From Micrococcaceae bacterium UBA6021 (GTDB lineage Bacteria; Actinomycetota; Actinomycetes; Actinomycetales; Micrococcaceae), in assembly GCA_002427975.1 (NCBI GenBank), contig DIZT01000069.1, forward strand, positions 1 through 11,215: a stretch of DNA of 11,215 bases, in the 5' to 3' direction. Made by a program: the position numbers and the translations under genes. Below, piece by piece: positions 1 to 9,187 of this stretch. Below the pieces are notes generated by a model. That model had not been told where the DNA came from, did not search any database, and saw only the letters and a program-made list of their open reading frames with translations. Positions within the stretch are counted from its first letter, which is position 1; every line of letters starts with the position of its first letter.

Positions 1-124
1 GGGAACCACCCCACTTGCCCGACAGGTTAGGCCGGGACCTTCAGTCCAGCACCGTCGACGAGAGCCCATGTCCAGATCCATGACCGGACTTTCCTCACAA
101 GACCAAACAGCCTGACAAGACAAA
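1..124. other. Left edge, no recognisable gene
   Basis: All three plus-strand frames meet a stop codon within about 115 bases, and no frame on either strand gives a peptide I recognise. It may be the 3' end or 3' untranslated region of a plus-strand gene lying outside the window, because the hairpin that follows is oriented to terminate plus-strand transcripts. That is inference from layout only. Confidence 0.4.
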
Positions 125-172
125 GCAGGGGCGCCGCAACCCCCAAGATTGCGGCGCCCCTGCAGGCTTTTT
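125..172 (+). terminator. Rho-independent terminator, possibly bidirectional
   Basis: A perfect 15-bp GC-rich stem (125-139 pairing with 149-163) encloses a 9-nt loop (CCCCCAAGA). On the plus strand it is followed shortly by a run of five T (168-172). It would stop a plus-strand transcript entering from outside the window. Read on the minus strand, the hairpin is followed by TTTGTCTTGTC, a weaker T-rich tail, so it could also end the TetR/efflux transcript, which runs leftwards towards it with no other hairpin in between. Confidence 0.8.
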
Positions 173-182
173 ACTGCGGCTT

Positions 183-272
183 CTGCCCGTCCAGACTCTG
201 CCCGTCCAGACTCTGCCCGTCCAGACTCCGGCCGTCCGGCTCCAGTCAGTCCGGCTTCTGCCGTTCCGGCCG
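183..272. repeat. 15-bp tandem repeat, three perfect and about three decayed copies
   Basis: The unit CTGCCCGTCCAGACT occurs three times without mismatch at 183-197, 198-212 and 213-227. It is followed in the same 15-bp register by degraded copies at 228-242, 243-257 and 258-272 that keep the CCGTCCGG/GTCCGGCT core. The array lies between the efflux gene stop codon (291) and the hairpin at 125-163, so it would be in the 3' untranslated part of the efflux mRNA. Because 15 is a multiple of three, one minus-strand frame reads through it as a repeated VWTGR peptide, but nothing supports translation of that frame. Confidence 0.8.
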
Positions 273-290
273 ACAGCCGTACGACGGCGG

Positions 291-2636
<2,346 letters not shown>

Positions 2637-2653
<17 letters not shown>

Positions 2654-2691
2654 AAAGTAAAGTTTTGCACTAAATCATCAATAGTGCAAAA
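2637..2691. promoter_or_regulatory. Probable TetR operator, inverted repeat plus a third half-site
   Basis: TTTTGCACTA (2663-2672) and TAGTGCAAAA (2682-2691) form a perfect 10-bp inverted repeat with a 9-bp spacer, ten bases upstream of the TetR start codon. A third copy of the half-site, TTTGCACTA (2637-2645), lies within the first codons of the TetR gene, 27 bp from the matching arm. The AT-rich patch stands out from GC-rich surroundings. Symmetry, size and position fit an autoregulatory TetR operator; the protein-DNA match is inferred. Confidence 0.75.
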
Positions 2692-2707
2692 TGGCAGGTG
2701 CCGGCAA
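2678..2707 (-). promoter_or_regulatory. Candidate promoter of the TetR/exporter operon
   Basis: Read on the minus strand, TTGCCG (2707-2702) and TATTGA (2683-2678) are separated by 18 bp and resemble -35 and -10 boxes. The predicted start near 2671 would give a leader of about 18 nt before the GTG. The -10 box lies inside the palindromic operator, so a bound repressor would block it. The boxes are weak matches, so this is tentative. Confidence 0.4.
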
Positions 2708-2754
2708 CGACGGCGGCCGGCGCCTTCCGTGGGGAAGATGCCGGCCGCCGTCGT
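2707..2754 (-). terminator. Hairpin terminator after fumC
   Basis: A perfect 15-bp stem (2707-2721 with 2740-2754) is topped by a second small hairpin, CTTCC/GGAAG (2724-2728 with 2733-2737), enclosing a GTGG loop. It lies 34 bases beyond the fumC stop codon. No T-run follows on either strand, so it would be a U-less terminator of the kind common in high-GC actinobacteria, or a 3'-end stabilising structure. It separates fumC from the TetR promoter. Confidence 0.7.
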
Positions 2755-2788
2755 ACTGTGGAGCTTGGTGCCTTTGGTGTTGGGGGTA

Positions 2789-4210
2789 TTATGCCTTATG
2801 CGGCGGGCGCGTCATGGACATAACGTCCAAGGCGGTGTCCAGCTGCTCTTCGGTCAGTTCGCCGCGCTCCAGGAAGCCCATGGCCACGACGGTCTCGCGG
2901 ATGGTCAGACCTTCGGCGACGGACTTCTTGGCGATCTTCGCCGCGTTTTCGTAGCCGATGTGCTTGTTCAGCGGCGTCACGATCGAGGGGGAGGCCTCAG
3001 CCAGGAAGCGGGCGCGCTCCACGTTGGCGGTGATGCCGTCGATCATCTTGTCCGCCATAACACGGCTGGTGTTGGCCAGCAGTCGGATGGACTCGAGCAG
3101 GTTGGCGGCCATCACAGGGATGCCGACGTTGAGCTCGAAAGCGCCGTTGGTGCCGGACCAGGCGATGGCGGTGTCGTTGCCGATGACCTGGGCGCAGACC
3201 ATGATGGATGCCTCGCAGATGACGGGATTGACCTTGCCCGGCATGATCGAGGAGCCCGGCTGCAGGTCCGGGATGGCGATTTCGCCGAGGCCGGTGTTGG
3301 GGCCGGAACCCATCCAGCGGAGGTCATTGTTGATCTTCATGAAGGAGATCGCGATGTTGCGCAGCTGGCTGGAGCCTTCGATGAGGCCGTCGCGGTTGGC
3401 CTGGGCCTCGAAGTGGTCCCGTGCCTCGGTCAGCGGCAGGCCGGTGTCCGTGGCGAGCAGTTCGATGACGCGCTCCGGGAAGCCTGCCGGGGTGTTGATG
3501 CCGGTGCCCACCGCAGTGCCGCCGAGCGGAACTTCAGCGACGCGCGGGAGGGCGGCGTTGATGCGCTCGATACCATAGCGGACCTGGGCTGCGTAGCCGC
3601 CGAACTCCTGGCCTAGCGTCACCGGGGTGGCGTCCATGAGGTGGGTGCGGCCTGACTTGACGACGTCCTTGAACTCCACGGCCTTGCGCTCCAGCGACTC
3701 GGACAGGTAGCCGAGGGCCGGGATGAGGTCGTTGATGAGGGCCGAGGTGGCGGCAACGTGGACGGACGTGGGGAAGACGTCGTTGGAGGACTGCGAGGCG
3801 TTGACGTGGTCGTTCGGGTGGACAACCTTGTCGCTGCCGGCGGCCTTGAGTGCGCGCGTGGCCAGTTCGGCAATGACCTCGTTGGTGTTCATGTTCGAGG
3901 ACGTGCCGGAACCGGTCTGGAAGACGTCGATCGGGAAGTCGCCGTCGTACTTGCCGGCAGCTACCTCATCGGCAGCCTCCGCAATCGCCTTGGCGAGCTC
4001 GCCGTCGAGCACTCCAAGTTCCGCGTTGGCCTGGGCGGCCGCCTTCTTGACGCGGGCGAGCGCCTCTATGTGGGCGCGTTCCAGGGTCTTGCCGGAGATG
4101 GGGAAGTTTTCAACTGCACGCTGCGTCTGTGCACGGTACAGGGCGTTCACGGGGACGCGGACTTCGCCCATCGTGTCGTGTTCAATGCGGAATTCTTCAG
4201 TGGAAGTCAT
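2789..4210 (-). CDS. fumC: Class II fumarate hydratase
   Basis: Catalyses reversible hydration of fumarate to L-malate in the TCA cycle; iron-independent, homotetrameric and cytosolic. The 473-aa length is normal for the class II family. Diagnostic segments are SGTSSNMN (101-108), HPNDHVN...QSSND (131-144), [10 protein letters not shown] (187-196, with the catalytic-site histidine H190) and the fumarase/aspartase signature [11 protein letters not shown] (319-329, catalytic serine S321). Aspartase and argininosuccinate lyase share the signature, but the overall sequence is that of FumC. The ATG start has no convincing Shine-Dalgarno sequence; instead a TANNNT box sits 6 nt upstream, see 4217-4245. 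It lies 77 bp downstream of the carbonic anhydrase gene on the same strand with no obvious hairpin between, so read-through is possible. A strong hairpin follows the gene. fumC, glpX and a DUF4245 gene are also close neighbours in mycobacteria, so the grouping is old. Confidence 0.96.
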   Translation of the reverse strand: MTSTEEFRIEHDTMGEVRVPVNALYRAQTQRAVENFPISGKTLERAHIEALARVKKAAAQANAELGVLDGELAKAIAEAADEVAAGKYDGDFPIDVFQTGSGTSSNMNTNEVIAELATRALKAAGSDKVVHPNDHVNASQSSNDVFPTSVHVAATSALINDLIPALGYLSESLERKAVEFKDVVKSGRTHLMDATPVTLGQEFGGYAAQVRYGIERINAALPRVAEVPLGGTAVGTGINTPAGFPERVIELLATDTGLPLTEARDHFEAQANRDGLIEGSSQLRNIAISFMKINNDLRWMGSGPNTGLGEIAIPDLQPGSSIMPGKVNPVICEASIMVCAQVIGNDTAIAWSGTNGAFELNVGIPVMAANLLESIRLLANTSRVMADKMIDGITANVERARFLAEASPSIVTPLNKHIGYENAAKIAKKSVAEGLTIRETVVAMGFLERGELTEEQLDTALDVMSMTRPPHKA

Positions 4211-4216
4211 GGGGCT

Positions 4217-4245
4217 AGCTTAGGGCGATTGGGGGCCCGGACTAA
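4217..4245 (-). promoter_or_regulatory. Candidate leaderless promoter of fumC
   Basis: Read on the minus strand, TAAGCT (4222-4217) fits the actinobacterial TANNNT -10 box. A weak TTAGTC (4245-4240) lies 17 bp upstream. The -10 box ends 6 nt before the fumC ATG, which would put the transcription start at or next to the A of ATG, giving a leaderless mRNA. This agrees with the lack of a ribosome-binding site, but the -35 match is poor. Confidence 0.35.
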
Positions 4246-4287
4246 ATCCGTGAACGGCATGCTACGGGTACCTGGCCCTGGCCGGGA

Positions 4288-4902
4288 TCAGACCTCACCG
4301 ATTCCCGAAACGACGTTCGCGCGGCCATCGGCGAGGCTGTAGGCGAGTCCGATGACGGCGGCCCGGCCGGCTTCGACTGCGTCCGAAATCACACGGGAAC
4401 TGTCCACCAGGCGCTGCGAGGTCTGTTTGACGTTCTCCACCACCATGTCGTTGATGTCTTCCTTGTCATTGCGCAGCGAAGTCAACACGGACGGGGTGAT
4501 CCGCTCGACGAGGCTGCGCATGAAGCCGACGGGCATCTGACCGGTCTGCACCGACGTCTTGGTGGCCGTCACTGCGCCGCAGCTGTCATGCCCGAGCACC
4601 ACAATGAGGGGAACGCTCAGGACGCTGACGCTGTACTCAAGCGAGCCCAGCACGGCGTCGTCCACCACGTGGCCGGCCGTTCGGACCACGAAGGCGTCGC
4701 CAAGGCCCAGATCGAAGATGATCTCAGCTGCGAGCCGGGAATCGGAGCAGCCGAAGATGACGGCGAACGGGTGCTGGTTCTCCACCAGCGAGGAACGGCG
4801 CGAAGCGTCCTGGTTGGGATGGGAGGAGGCGCCGGCAACAAAGCGTTCGTTGCCTTCACGGAGCCGGCGCCAGGCGAGGGCGGGAGTCAGGTAGGTGGCC
4901 AC
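4288..4902 (-). CDS. Beta-class carbonic anhydrase
   Basis: Zinc enzyme interconverting CO2 and bicarbonate in the cytosol. The 204-aa protein has both beta-class metal motifs: CSDSR (52-56, with zinc ligand C52 and the D54/R56 dyad) and HDSCGA (105-110, ligands H105 and C108). Length is usual for the bacterial family. The start is GTG, 9 nt after the stop of the upstream DUF4245 gene on the same strand, so the two are probably co-transcribed. The ribosome-binding site is poor (only AGG, too close); TAAAGT at 4914-4909, overlapping the upstream stop codon, is placed like a leaderless -10 box. Inference: it supplies bicarbonate for carboxylations feeding the TCA cycle, in keeping with fumC next door. 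Specific names such as canB or cynT would be over-precise. Confidence 0.94.
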   Translation of the reverse strand: MATYLTPALAWRRLREGNERFVAGASSHPNQDASRRSSLVENQHPFAVIFGCSDSRLAAEIIFDLGLGDAFVVRTAGHVVDDAVLGSLEYSVSVLSVPLIVVLGHDSCGAVTATKTSVQTGQMPVGFMRSLVERITPSVLTSLRNDKEDINDMVVENVKQTSQRLVDSSRVISDAVEAGRAAVIGLAYSLADGRANVVSGIGEV

Positions 4903-4911
4903 AGGCCTACT

Positions 4912-5592
4912 TTACGGTGCAGTACCGGGTGAGGGTGAAACCGTGACGGCCGGATTGGCTTCGATGGACTTCACGACGGCGGCGCCGAGTTCAGCGAATT
5001 CGTCCAGCTGCGCGCTTCCCGTCAGGACAACGGTGGTTCCGCGGTAAGTGAGCACCATGCTCTTCTCGCCTTTGCCCGTGTCACGCAGCTCCCACTCCTG
5101 TCCGCCGGCGCTGCGCTTTCCAGTCACGGGAGCACTCTTTGTCTGCTGGACCAGCCAGGTGGGATTCGGCTGGCGCGTCTGGACCAGGCCGATGAAGGAC
5201 TGCTTCGGCGTGAGGTAGCCCACTTCCCAGGTGGGCACGCCGTTGCCGCTGCCGGACTCCCAACGTGCGTAGTTGGGCGTGAACGTGCCACCTGTGTCCG
5301 GCGCCACAGGTGTGAATCCCGCCACATCCGTGGCGTTCCGGGCCACTGCGCTGACGTCGATGTCCGGGTGGAATCCGTCGCTCTTGGGCAGCGGATTCAT
5401 CAGGAGGACCGGCAGGAAGGCCGCGATGCTGACAACCAGTGCAATGATCATGCCGATCACTGACGCATTGGCGCGTTTCGCCGCGGCGGCGGGGATCACC
5501 GGGCGGACGGGAGACTGCTCGCCGGTCCCTGTGCCGCCTGCTTGGCGTCCGGAGTCGGAGGGATCGGGCGCGGGGCTGGTTTTTTCCTGCAT
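4912..5592 (-). CDS. DUF4245-family membrane-anchored protein
   Basis: A 226-aa protein of unknown function that I recognise as DUF4245-like, a family confined to actinobacteria and commonly found beside glpX (as next to glpX in Mycobacterium tuberculosis). It has a disordered N-terminal region rich in P, G, S and A (1-38), one hydrophobic helix (about 44-65) and a soluble extracytoplasmic domain of about 150 residues, ending in a short P/S/T tail. Segments such as YARWESGSGNGVPTWEVGYL are typical of the domain. The start chosen is the ATG at 5592, with AGAAGG nine bases upstream; a GTG four codons earlier directly abuts that site and an ATG at 5619 would be longer still. It is divergent from glpX (193 bp between starts) and leads the carbonic anhydrase gene by 9 nt. 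No enzymatic residues are evident. Confidence 0.82.
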   Translation of the reverse strand: MQEKTSPAPDPSDSGRQAGGTGTGEQSPVRPVIPAAAAKRANASVIGMIIALVVSIAAFLPVLLMNPLPKSDGFHPDIDVSAVARNATDVAGFTPVAPDTGGTFTPNYARWESGSGNGVPTWEVGYLTPKQSFIGLVQTRQPNPTWLVQQTKSAPVTGKRSAGGQEWELRDTGKGEKSMVLTYRGTTVVLTGSAQLDEFAELGAAVVKSIEANPAVTVSPSPGTAP

Positions 5593-5728
5593 TTCACTCA
5601 CCCTTCTATAGTCGCCCATGTACAGGCGCAACTCACACTCGGGGTGTGCAGGTCCATGTTGCAGGACTGCGTCATGCCGCGCCCCGAGGACGCCGCCCCG
5701 ACTATGATCAGTACCAGAGGAATCACCG

Positions 5729-5760
5729 CATTGGCTGAATCCGGCCGAGCGGGTCCAATG
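5729..5760. promoter_or_regulatory. Divergent DUF4245/glpX control region with tripartite palindrome
   Basis: CATTGG (5729-5734), CGGCCG (5742-5747) and CCAATG (5755-5760) are arranged with exact dyad symmetry about 5744.5, each separated by 7 bp. The element also reads as weak promoters in both directions: plus-strand TTGGCT-17 bp-TCCAAT, and minus-strand TTGGAC-17 bp-GCCAAT. The plus-strand version would start transcription about 20 bp before the glpX GTG. An alternative plus-strand -10 box, TATGAT, is at 5703-5708 without a -35. It could be an operator, a divergent promoter pair, or chance. Confidence 0.35.
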
Positions 5761-5785
5761 ATCGCCACTCGAAGAAGAGGTTCAC

Positions 5786-6823
5786 GTGTCACCAGCGCCT
5801 ATGACCCAGCAGTACTCCACGATCTCCCCATCCCTGGCTGTGGGCATCGACGAGCCAGACCGCAACCTCGCACTTGAGCTTGTCCGCGTCACCGAGGCTG
5901 CGGCCATCGCCGGTGGCCACTGGGTTGGTTTCGGCGACAAGAACAAGGCCGACGGCGCCGCAGTTGACGCCATGCGCTCCTTCCTCCACACGGTCCACTT
6001 CAACGGCGTTGTGGTCATCGGCGAAGGCGAAAAAGACGAAGCCCCCATGCTGTTCAACGGCGAACACGTTGGCGATGGCACCGGCCCGGAGTGTGACGTT
6101 GCCGTGGACCCGATCGACGGCACCCGGCTGGCCGCCCTCGGCATCAACAACGCCCTTGCAGTCCTCGCGGTGGCCGAACGCGGCTCCATGTTCGATCCCT
6201 CCGCCGTGTTCTACATGGAGAAGCTCGTGACGGGCCCGGAAGCTGCCGACATGGTCGATTTGCGCCTCCCGGTGAAGCAGAACCTGCATTTAATCGCCAA
6301 GGCCAAGGGCGTGAAGGTCAACCAGCTGAACGTCATGATTCTTGACCGGGACCGCCACCGCCCGTTGGTCGAAGAGATCCGCGAAGCCGGTGCGCGCACC
6401 AAGTTCATCATGGACGGCGACGTTGCCGGGGCCATCGCAGCGGCCCGCTCCGGCACGGGCGTCGACGCCCTCATGGGCATCGGCGGCACGCCGGAAGGCA
6501 TCGTTGCTGCCTGCGCCATCAAGTCCCTGGGCGGCGTCATCCAGGGCCGCCTGTGGCCCACGAGCGACGACGAGAAGCAGAAGGCCATCGACGCCGGCCA
6601 CGACCTGGACCGCGTGCTGTCCACCAACGACCTCGTGTCCAGCGACAACTGCTACTTCGCCGCCACCGGCATTACCGACGGCGACCTCCTAAGGGGGGTC
6701 CGCTACTCCAAGGACAAGGTCCTGACCCAGTCCATCGTCATGCGCTCCAAGTCCGGCACCATCCGCTTCGTTGATGGCGAGCACCAGGCCAGCAAGTGGG
6801 AAGGGTACGCCCGCAAGAACTGA
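5786..6823 (+). CDS. glpX: Class II fructose-1,6-bisphosphatase
   Basis: Hydrolyses fructose-1,6-bisphosphate to fructose-6-phosphate, the committed step of gluconeogenesis; metal-dependent and cytosolic. The 345-aa protein carries the GlpX metal and phosphate motifs GEGEKDEAPML (79-89) and DPIDGT (108-113), and the family segments GIGGTPEG and GDLLRGVRYS. Length matches the class. Most actinobacteria rely on this enzyme as their main FBPase (family knowledge). The GTG start is preceded by GAAGAGG with 5-nt spacing, a good ribosome-binding site; an ATG five codons in is possible but has none. The gene is monocistronic: divergent from DUF4245 upstream and followed by a strong hairpin. Its product fructose-6-phosphate is the substrate of ManA, encoded nearby. 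Confidence 0.96.
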   Translation: MSPAPMTQQYSTISPSLAVGIDEPDRNLALELVRVTEAAAIAGGHWVGFGDKNKADGAAVDAMRSFLHTVHFNGVVVIGEGEKDEAPMLFNGEHVGDGTGPECDVAVDPIDGTRLAALGINNALAVLAVAERGSMFDPSAVFYMEKLVTGPEAADMVDLRLPVKQNLHLIAKAKGVKVNQLNVMILDRDRHRPLVEEIREAGARTKFIMDGDVAGAIAAARSGTGVDALMGIGGTPEGIVAACAIKSLGGVIQGRLWPTSDDEKQKAIDAGHDLDRVLSTNDLVSSDNCYFAATGITDGDLLRGVRYSKDKVLTQSIVMRSKSGTIRFVDGEHQASKWEGYARKN

Positions 6824-6843
6824 CTCTGCAGTTCCGCCTGACA

Positions 6844-6882
6844 GCAGATCCCCGGAGCGCCCCACGCGCTCCGGGGATCTGC
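6844..6882 (+). terminator. Hairpin terminator after glpX
   Basis: A perfect 17-bp stem (6844-6860 with 6866-6882) has a 5-nt loop (CCCAC), 20 bases after the glpX stop. No T-run follows on the plus strand; the hairpin is stable enough to act as a U-less terminator. It separates glpX from the FemAB gene, whose ATG is 29 bases further on, so that gene needs its own promoter in the short gap. Confidence 0.8.
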
Positions 6883-6893
6883 CGTTAATGCGT

Positions 6894-6911
6894 TGGTATA
6901 GGGTTGAATTC
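6894..6911 (+). promoter_or_regulatory. Candidate leaderless promoter of the FemAB gene
   Basis: TTGGTATAGGGT contains a TANNNT box (TAGGGT, 6899-6904) ending 7 nt before the ATG at 6912, and an overlapping TGG-TATAGG resembling an extended -10. Transcription would begin at or within a base or two of the start codon. Because the glpX terminator ends at 6882, there is little room for a conventional leader. AGGG (6900-6903) could alternatively act as a weak ribosome-binding site. Confidence 0.4.
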
Positions 6912-7940
6912 ATGAGTCTTGCCGTTGTGCCCTGTACTGACCGCGCCGTCTGGGACGGATATGTTGACCGTTTCCAGGGCCATCCCCAGCAACTTTGGGG
7001 CTGGGGCCAAACCAAGGGCATGCACGGCTGGTCGGTGGACCGGGTCCTCGTCAACGATGGTGAAAATACCATCGGCTGCGCGCAGCTGCTGATCCGGAAG
7101 CTGCCGTTGCCATTCCGGGCCCTGGTGTACGTTCCGCGCGGACCGATGTGTTCGGCGGAGGATGCCGCCCCGGTCCTTGAACAGCTGGCCGGTTATGCCT
7201 CCTCCCGTCACCGGGGCGTGGGGTTGAGCATCGAGCCCGACTGGGACGCCGAGTCACCTTTCGCCCAAGCCGTGGCTTCCGCCGGCTTTGTGTCATCCAC
7301 CAACACGGTGCTGATTCCGCGGACCCTCATCCTTGATCTGGGCAAGTCGGACGACGAGCTCATGGCAGACATGTCCAAGTCCACGCGTGCGAACATCCGC
7401 AAAGCGATGCGCAGCGAGGTGGACTTCCGGAAAGTAGGGACCTCAGCGGAGCTCGAGCAGGTACTGGGCATTTATCACGAAACTGCCGCCCGCGCGGGCT
7501 TCGGAATCCACGAGGACCAGTACTACCGGGACATCTTCACAAACCTGGGGGAGGGCTCACCCATCATCGGGGCCTTCGACGGCGAACAGCTGCTGGCCTT
7601 CGTCTGGCTTGCGCGGAGCGGCGCAACAGCGTTCGAGCTCTACGGCGGCGTCTCTTCCGAAGGCCAGAAACAGAGGGTGAACTACGGCGTGAAGTGGGCT
7701 GCGCTGCGCGCCATGCGCGAGGACGGCTGCAGGCGCTACGACTTCAACGGACTGCTCAACGACGGCATCTCCGACTTCAAGAAACAGTTCGCCAAGCACG
7801 AGAACATGCTTCTGGGAACCTGGGAGAAGCCGCTTTCACCGCTCTACCCGGTGTACGCCAGGGCCATGCCGGCTGCCCGCAAGGGGCTGCAGACCGCACG
7901 CCGGCTGATGAAACGACTTACCCCGCGTCGAGGGCAGTAG
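6912..7940 (+). CDS. FemAB-family peptidoglycan bridge aminoacyltransferase
   Basis: A 342-aa member of the FemA/FemB/FemX (MurM-like) family, which uses aminoacyl-tRNA to add amino acids to the lysine side chain of lipid II and so builds the interpeptide bridge of peptidoglycan, at the cytoplasmic membrane face. It shows two GNAT-like halves: an N-terminal one with LWGWGQTKG (28-36) and VYVPRGP (72-78), and a C-terminal one with KSTRANIRKA (156-165), YHETAARAGF (188-197) and the family-typical YDFNGLLNDGISDFKKQFAKH (about 276-296). The long helical hairpin of FemA is not evident, as in shorter FemX-like proteins. ATG at 6912 is chosen because an upstream ATG (6888) falls just beside the terminator stem. 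Arthrobacter-type walls have A3-alpha bridges (Lys with Ala/Thr/Ser), so a bridge-forming role fits; which amino acid is added cannot be told. The 3' end overlaps manA tail to tail. Confidence 0.88.
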   Translation: MSLAVVPCTDRAVWDGYVDRFQGHPQQLWGWGQTKGMHGWSVDRVLVNDGENTIGCAQLLIRKLPLPFRALVYVPRGPMCSAEDAAPVLEQLAGYASSRHRGVGLSIEPDWDAESPFAQAVASAGFVSSTNTVLIPRTLILDLGKSDDELMADMSKSTRANIRKAMRSEVDFRKVGTSAELEQVLGIYHETAARAGFGIHEDQYYRDIFTNLGEGSPIIGAFDGEQLLAFVWLARSGATAFELYGGVSSEGQKQRVNYGVKWAALRAMREDGCRRYDFNGLLNDGISDFKKQFAKHENMLLGTWEKPLSPLYPVYARAMPAARKGLQTARRLMKRLTPRRGQ

Positions 7941-9183
7941 TCACGGCAAAAGCAACAGCACGCTCCTCGGCCCCGGCGACCGGGTGGACGTTGACCGGCG
8001 CTTCGGCGGCGGGCAGGAAGGCGCTGCCTCCGCGGGACAGCTGCAGATCGCCCTTGGGAGAGTCCAGGTAGATCGACCCCTCGACAACAATGACGACGGC
8101 AGCACCCGCCTGGGCCAGCGGGACCGGCTCCCCGCCGGGTGCCAGTTCGATCCGCTGAAGCTGGAACTCCCGGAACGGCGGCTGGTAGAGCTCCTGGCCC
8201 AGTCCGGAAAATTGCGGACTAAGCAGCGGAACCGCCACCGGTTTGAACTCGATGGTTCGCAGGAGTTCGGGCACATCAACGAACTTTGGGGTCAGGCCGC
8301 CGCGGAGTACGTTGTCCGAGGAAGCCATGACTTCCACGCCCAAGCCGTGCAGGTACGCGTGCACATTGCCCGCGGGCAGGTACACGGCTTCGCCGGGGGC
8401 CAGCGAAATCCTGTTCAGCAGCAGCGAAATCAGCACGCCGGGATCGCCCGGGTACTTTTCGTTGAGGCTGACCACGGTGGACAGTTCCGCCTGGTACGGT
8501 GCCAGCGGAGCGCCGGAGATCAGCGCGGCCGCCACCATCGCTGTTGTGTGGGATACGTCCTCACCACCCTTGATCAGGCGTTCGAAGGCATTCCGGAGGC
8601 CGGCGCCCTCGTCCGGATTTTCCAGGGCCTTCAGCAGCTCGACCAGCAGCGGCGGGATGGCGGTTTCAACCAGGTCGAAGCAGGCGGCAAGGTGGAGCAG
8701 GATCTTCCGGGTCGCACCAGCCGCACGGAACCCGCACAGCGCTTCGAAGGGCGTCAGCGCAAAGATCATTTCCGGCTTGTGGTTGTCATCGCGGTAGTTC
8801 CTGTTGGCGGCATCGGGGGCCACGCCTTCAGTATTTTCCCGTGCGAATCCGGCTTTGGCCTGCCCGATGCTGGGATGGACCTGGAGTGACAGGGGCTGGG
8901 CCGCAGCAAGGATCTTGGCCAGGAACGGCAGCCGCGGACCAAACTCCGCGACGGATTCGCTGCCCAGGAAATGCTCCGGATCTTCGGCAATCAACGCATC
9001 CAGCGGCGCCTTGGAGCCGTCCGCCCGGCGCGCGGTTGACGGGGCGCCGGGGTGGGCGCCGATCCAGAGTTCGGCTTCAGGGCGGCCGGACTCGGCGCGG
9101 CCCAGCAGCCCGGCGATAGCTGTGGTGGATCCCCAGGAATAGTCGCGGAGGACGTTATCAATTTCGTACACAGCCGTGTCCAT
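7918..9183 (-). CDS. manA: Mannose-6-phosphate isomerase, class I
   Basis: Interconverts fructose-6-phosphate and mannose-6-phosphate, feeding GDP-mannose and mannosylated glycans; cytosolic zinc enzyme of 421 aa. The type I zinc site is visible: Q101 and H103 in LSLQVHPS, E138 in DDNHKPEM, and H275 in YLPAGNVHAY. The active-site arginine is R294 in DNVLRGGLTPKFVD. The N-terminus, YEIDNVLRDYSWGS, is the family's opening, which fixes the start at the ATG at 9183; the frame stays open upstream but those residues are not conserved-looking and overlap the LCP gene. No strong ribosome-binding site precedes the ATG. It lies 47 bp after the LCP stop on the same strand, so it may be the last gene of a purE-LCP-manA transcript or have its own promoter near the repeated 10-mers in that gap. 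The last 23 bp overlap the convergent FemAB gene. Confidence 0.95.
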   Translation of the reverse strand: MDTAVYEIDNVLRDYSWGSTTAIAGLLGRAESGRPEAELWIGAHPGAPSTARRADGSKAPLDALIAEDPEHFLGSESVAEFGPRLPFLAKILAAAQPLSLQVHPSIGQAKAGFARENTEGVAPDAANRNYRDDNHKPEMIFALTPFEALCGFRAAGATRKILLHLAACFDLVETAIPPLLVELLKALENPDEGAGLRNAFERLIKGGEDVSHTTAMVAAALISGAPLAPYQAELSTVVSLNEKYPGDPGVLISLLLNRISLAPGEAVYLPAGNVHAYLHGLGVEVMASSDNVLRGGLTPKFVDVPELLRTIEFKPVAVPLLSPQFSGLGQELYQPPFREFQLQRIELAPGGEPVPLAQAGAAVVIVVEGSIYLDSPKGDLQLSRGGSAFLPAAEAPVNVHPVAGAEERAVAFAVTTALDAG

Positions 9184-9187
9184 TCTT

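Noticed and set aside
71..104. GAGGAAAGTCCGG on the minus strand (about 86-98), identical to a conserved stretch of RNase P RNA.
   Set aside because: The bases on either side do not continue the RNase P consensus, and the expected upstream P1-P3 helices are replaced by a terminator hairpin. The 13-base match looks like coincidence.
5598..5792. Minus-strand 64-codon frame with a hydrophobic stretch (IPLVLIIVGA) in the DUF4245/glpX gap.
   Set aside because: Weak GTG start with no good ribosome-binding site, it spans the predicted promoters, and I recognise no homology. Probably a chance frame in GC-rich DNA.
6771..6911. Longer FemAB reading frame from 6771 or 6888.
   Set aside because: The 6771 start lies inside glpX and the frame would pass through the 17-bp terminator stem; 6888 is only 6 nt after the stem. 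The conserved-looking protein starts at 6912.
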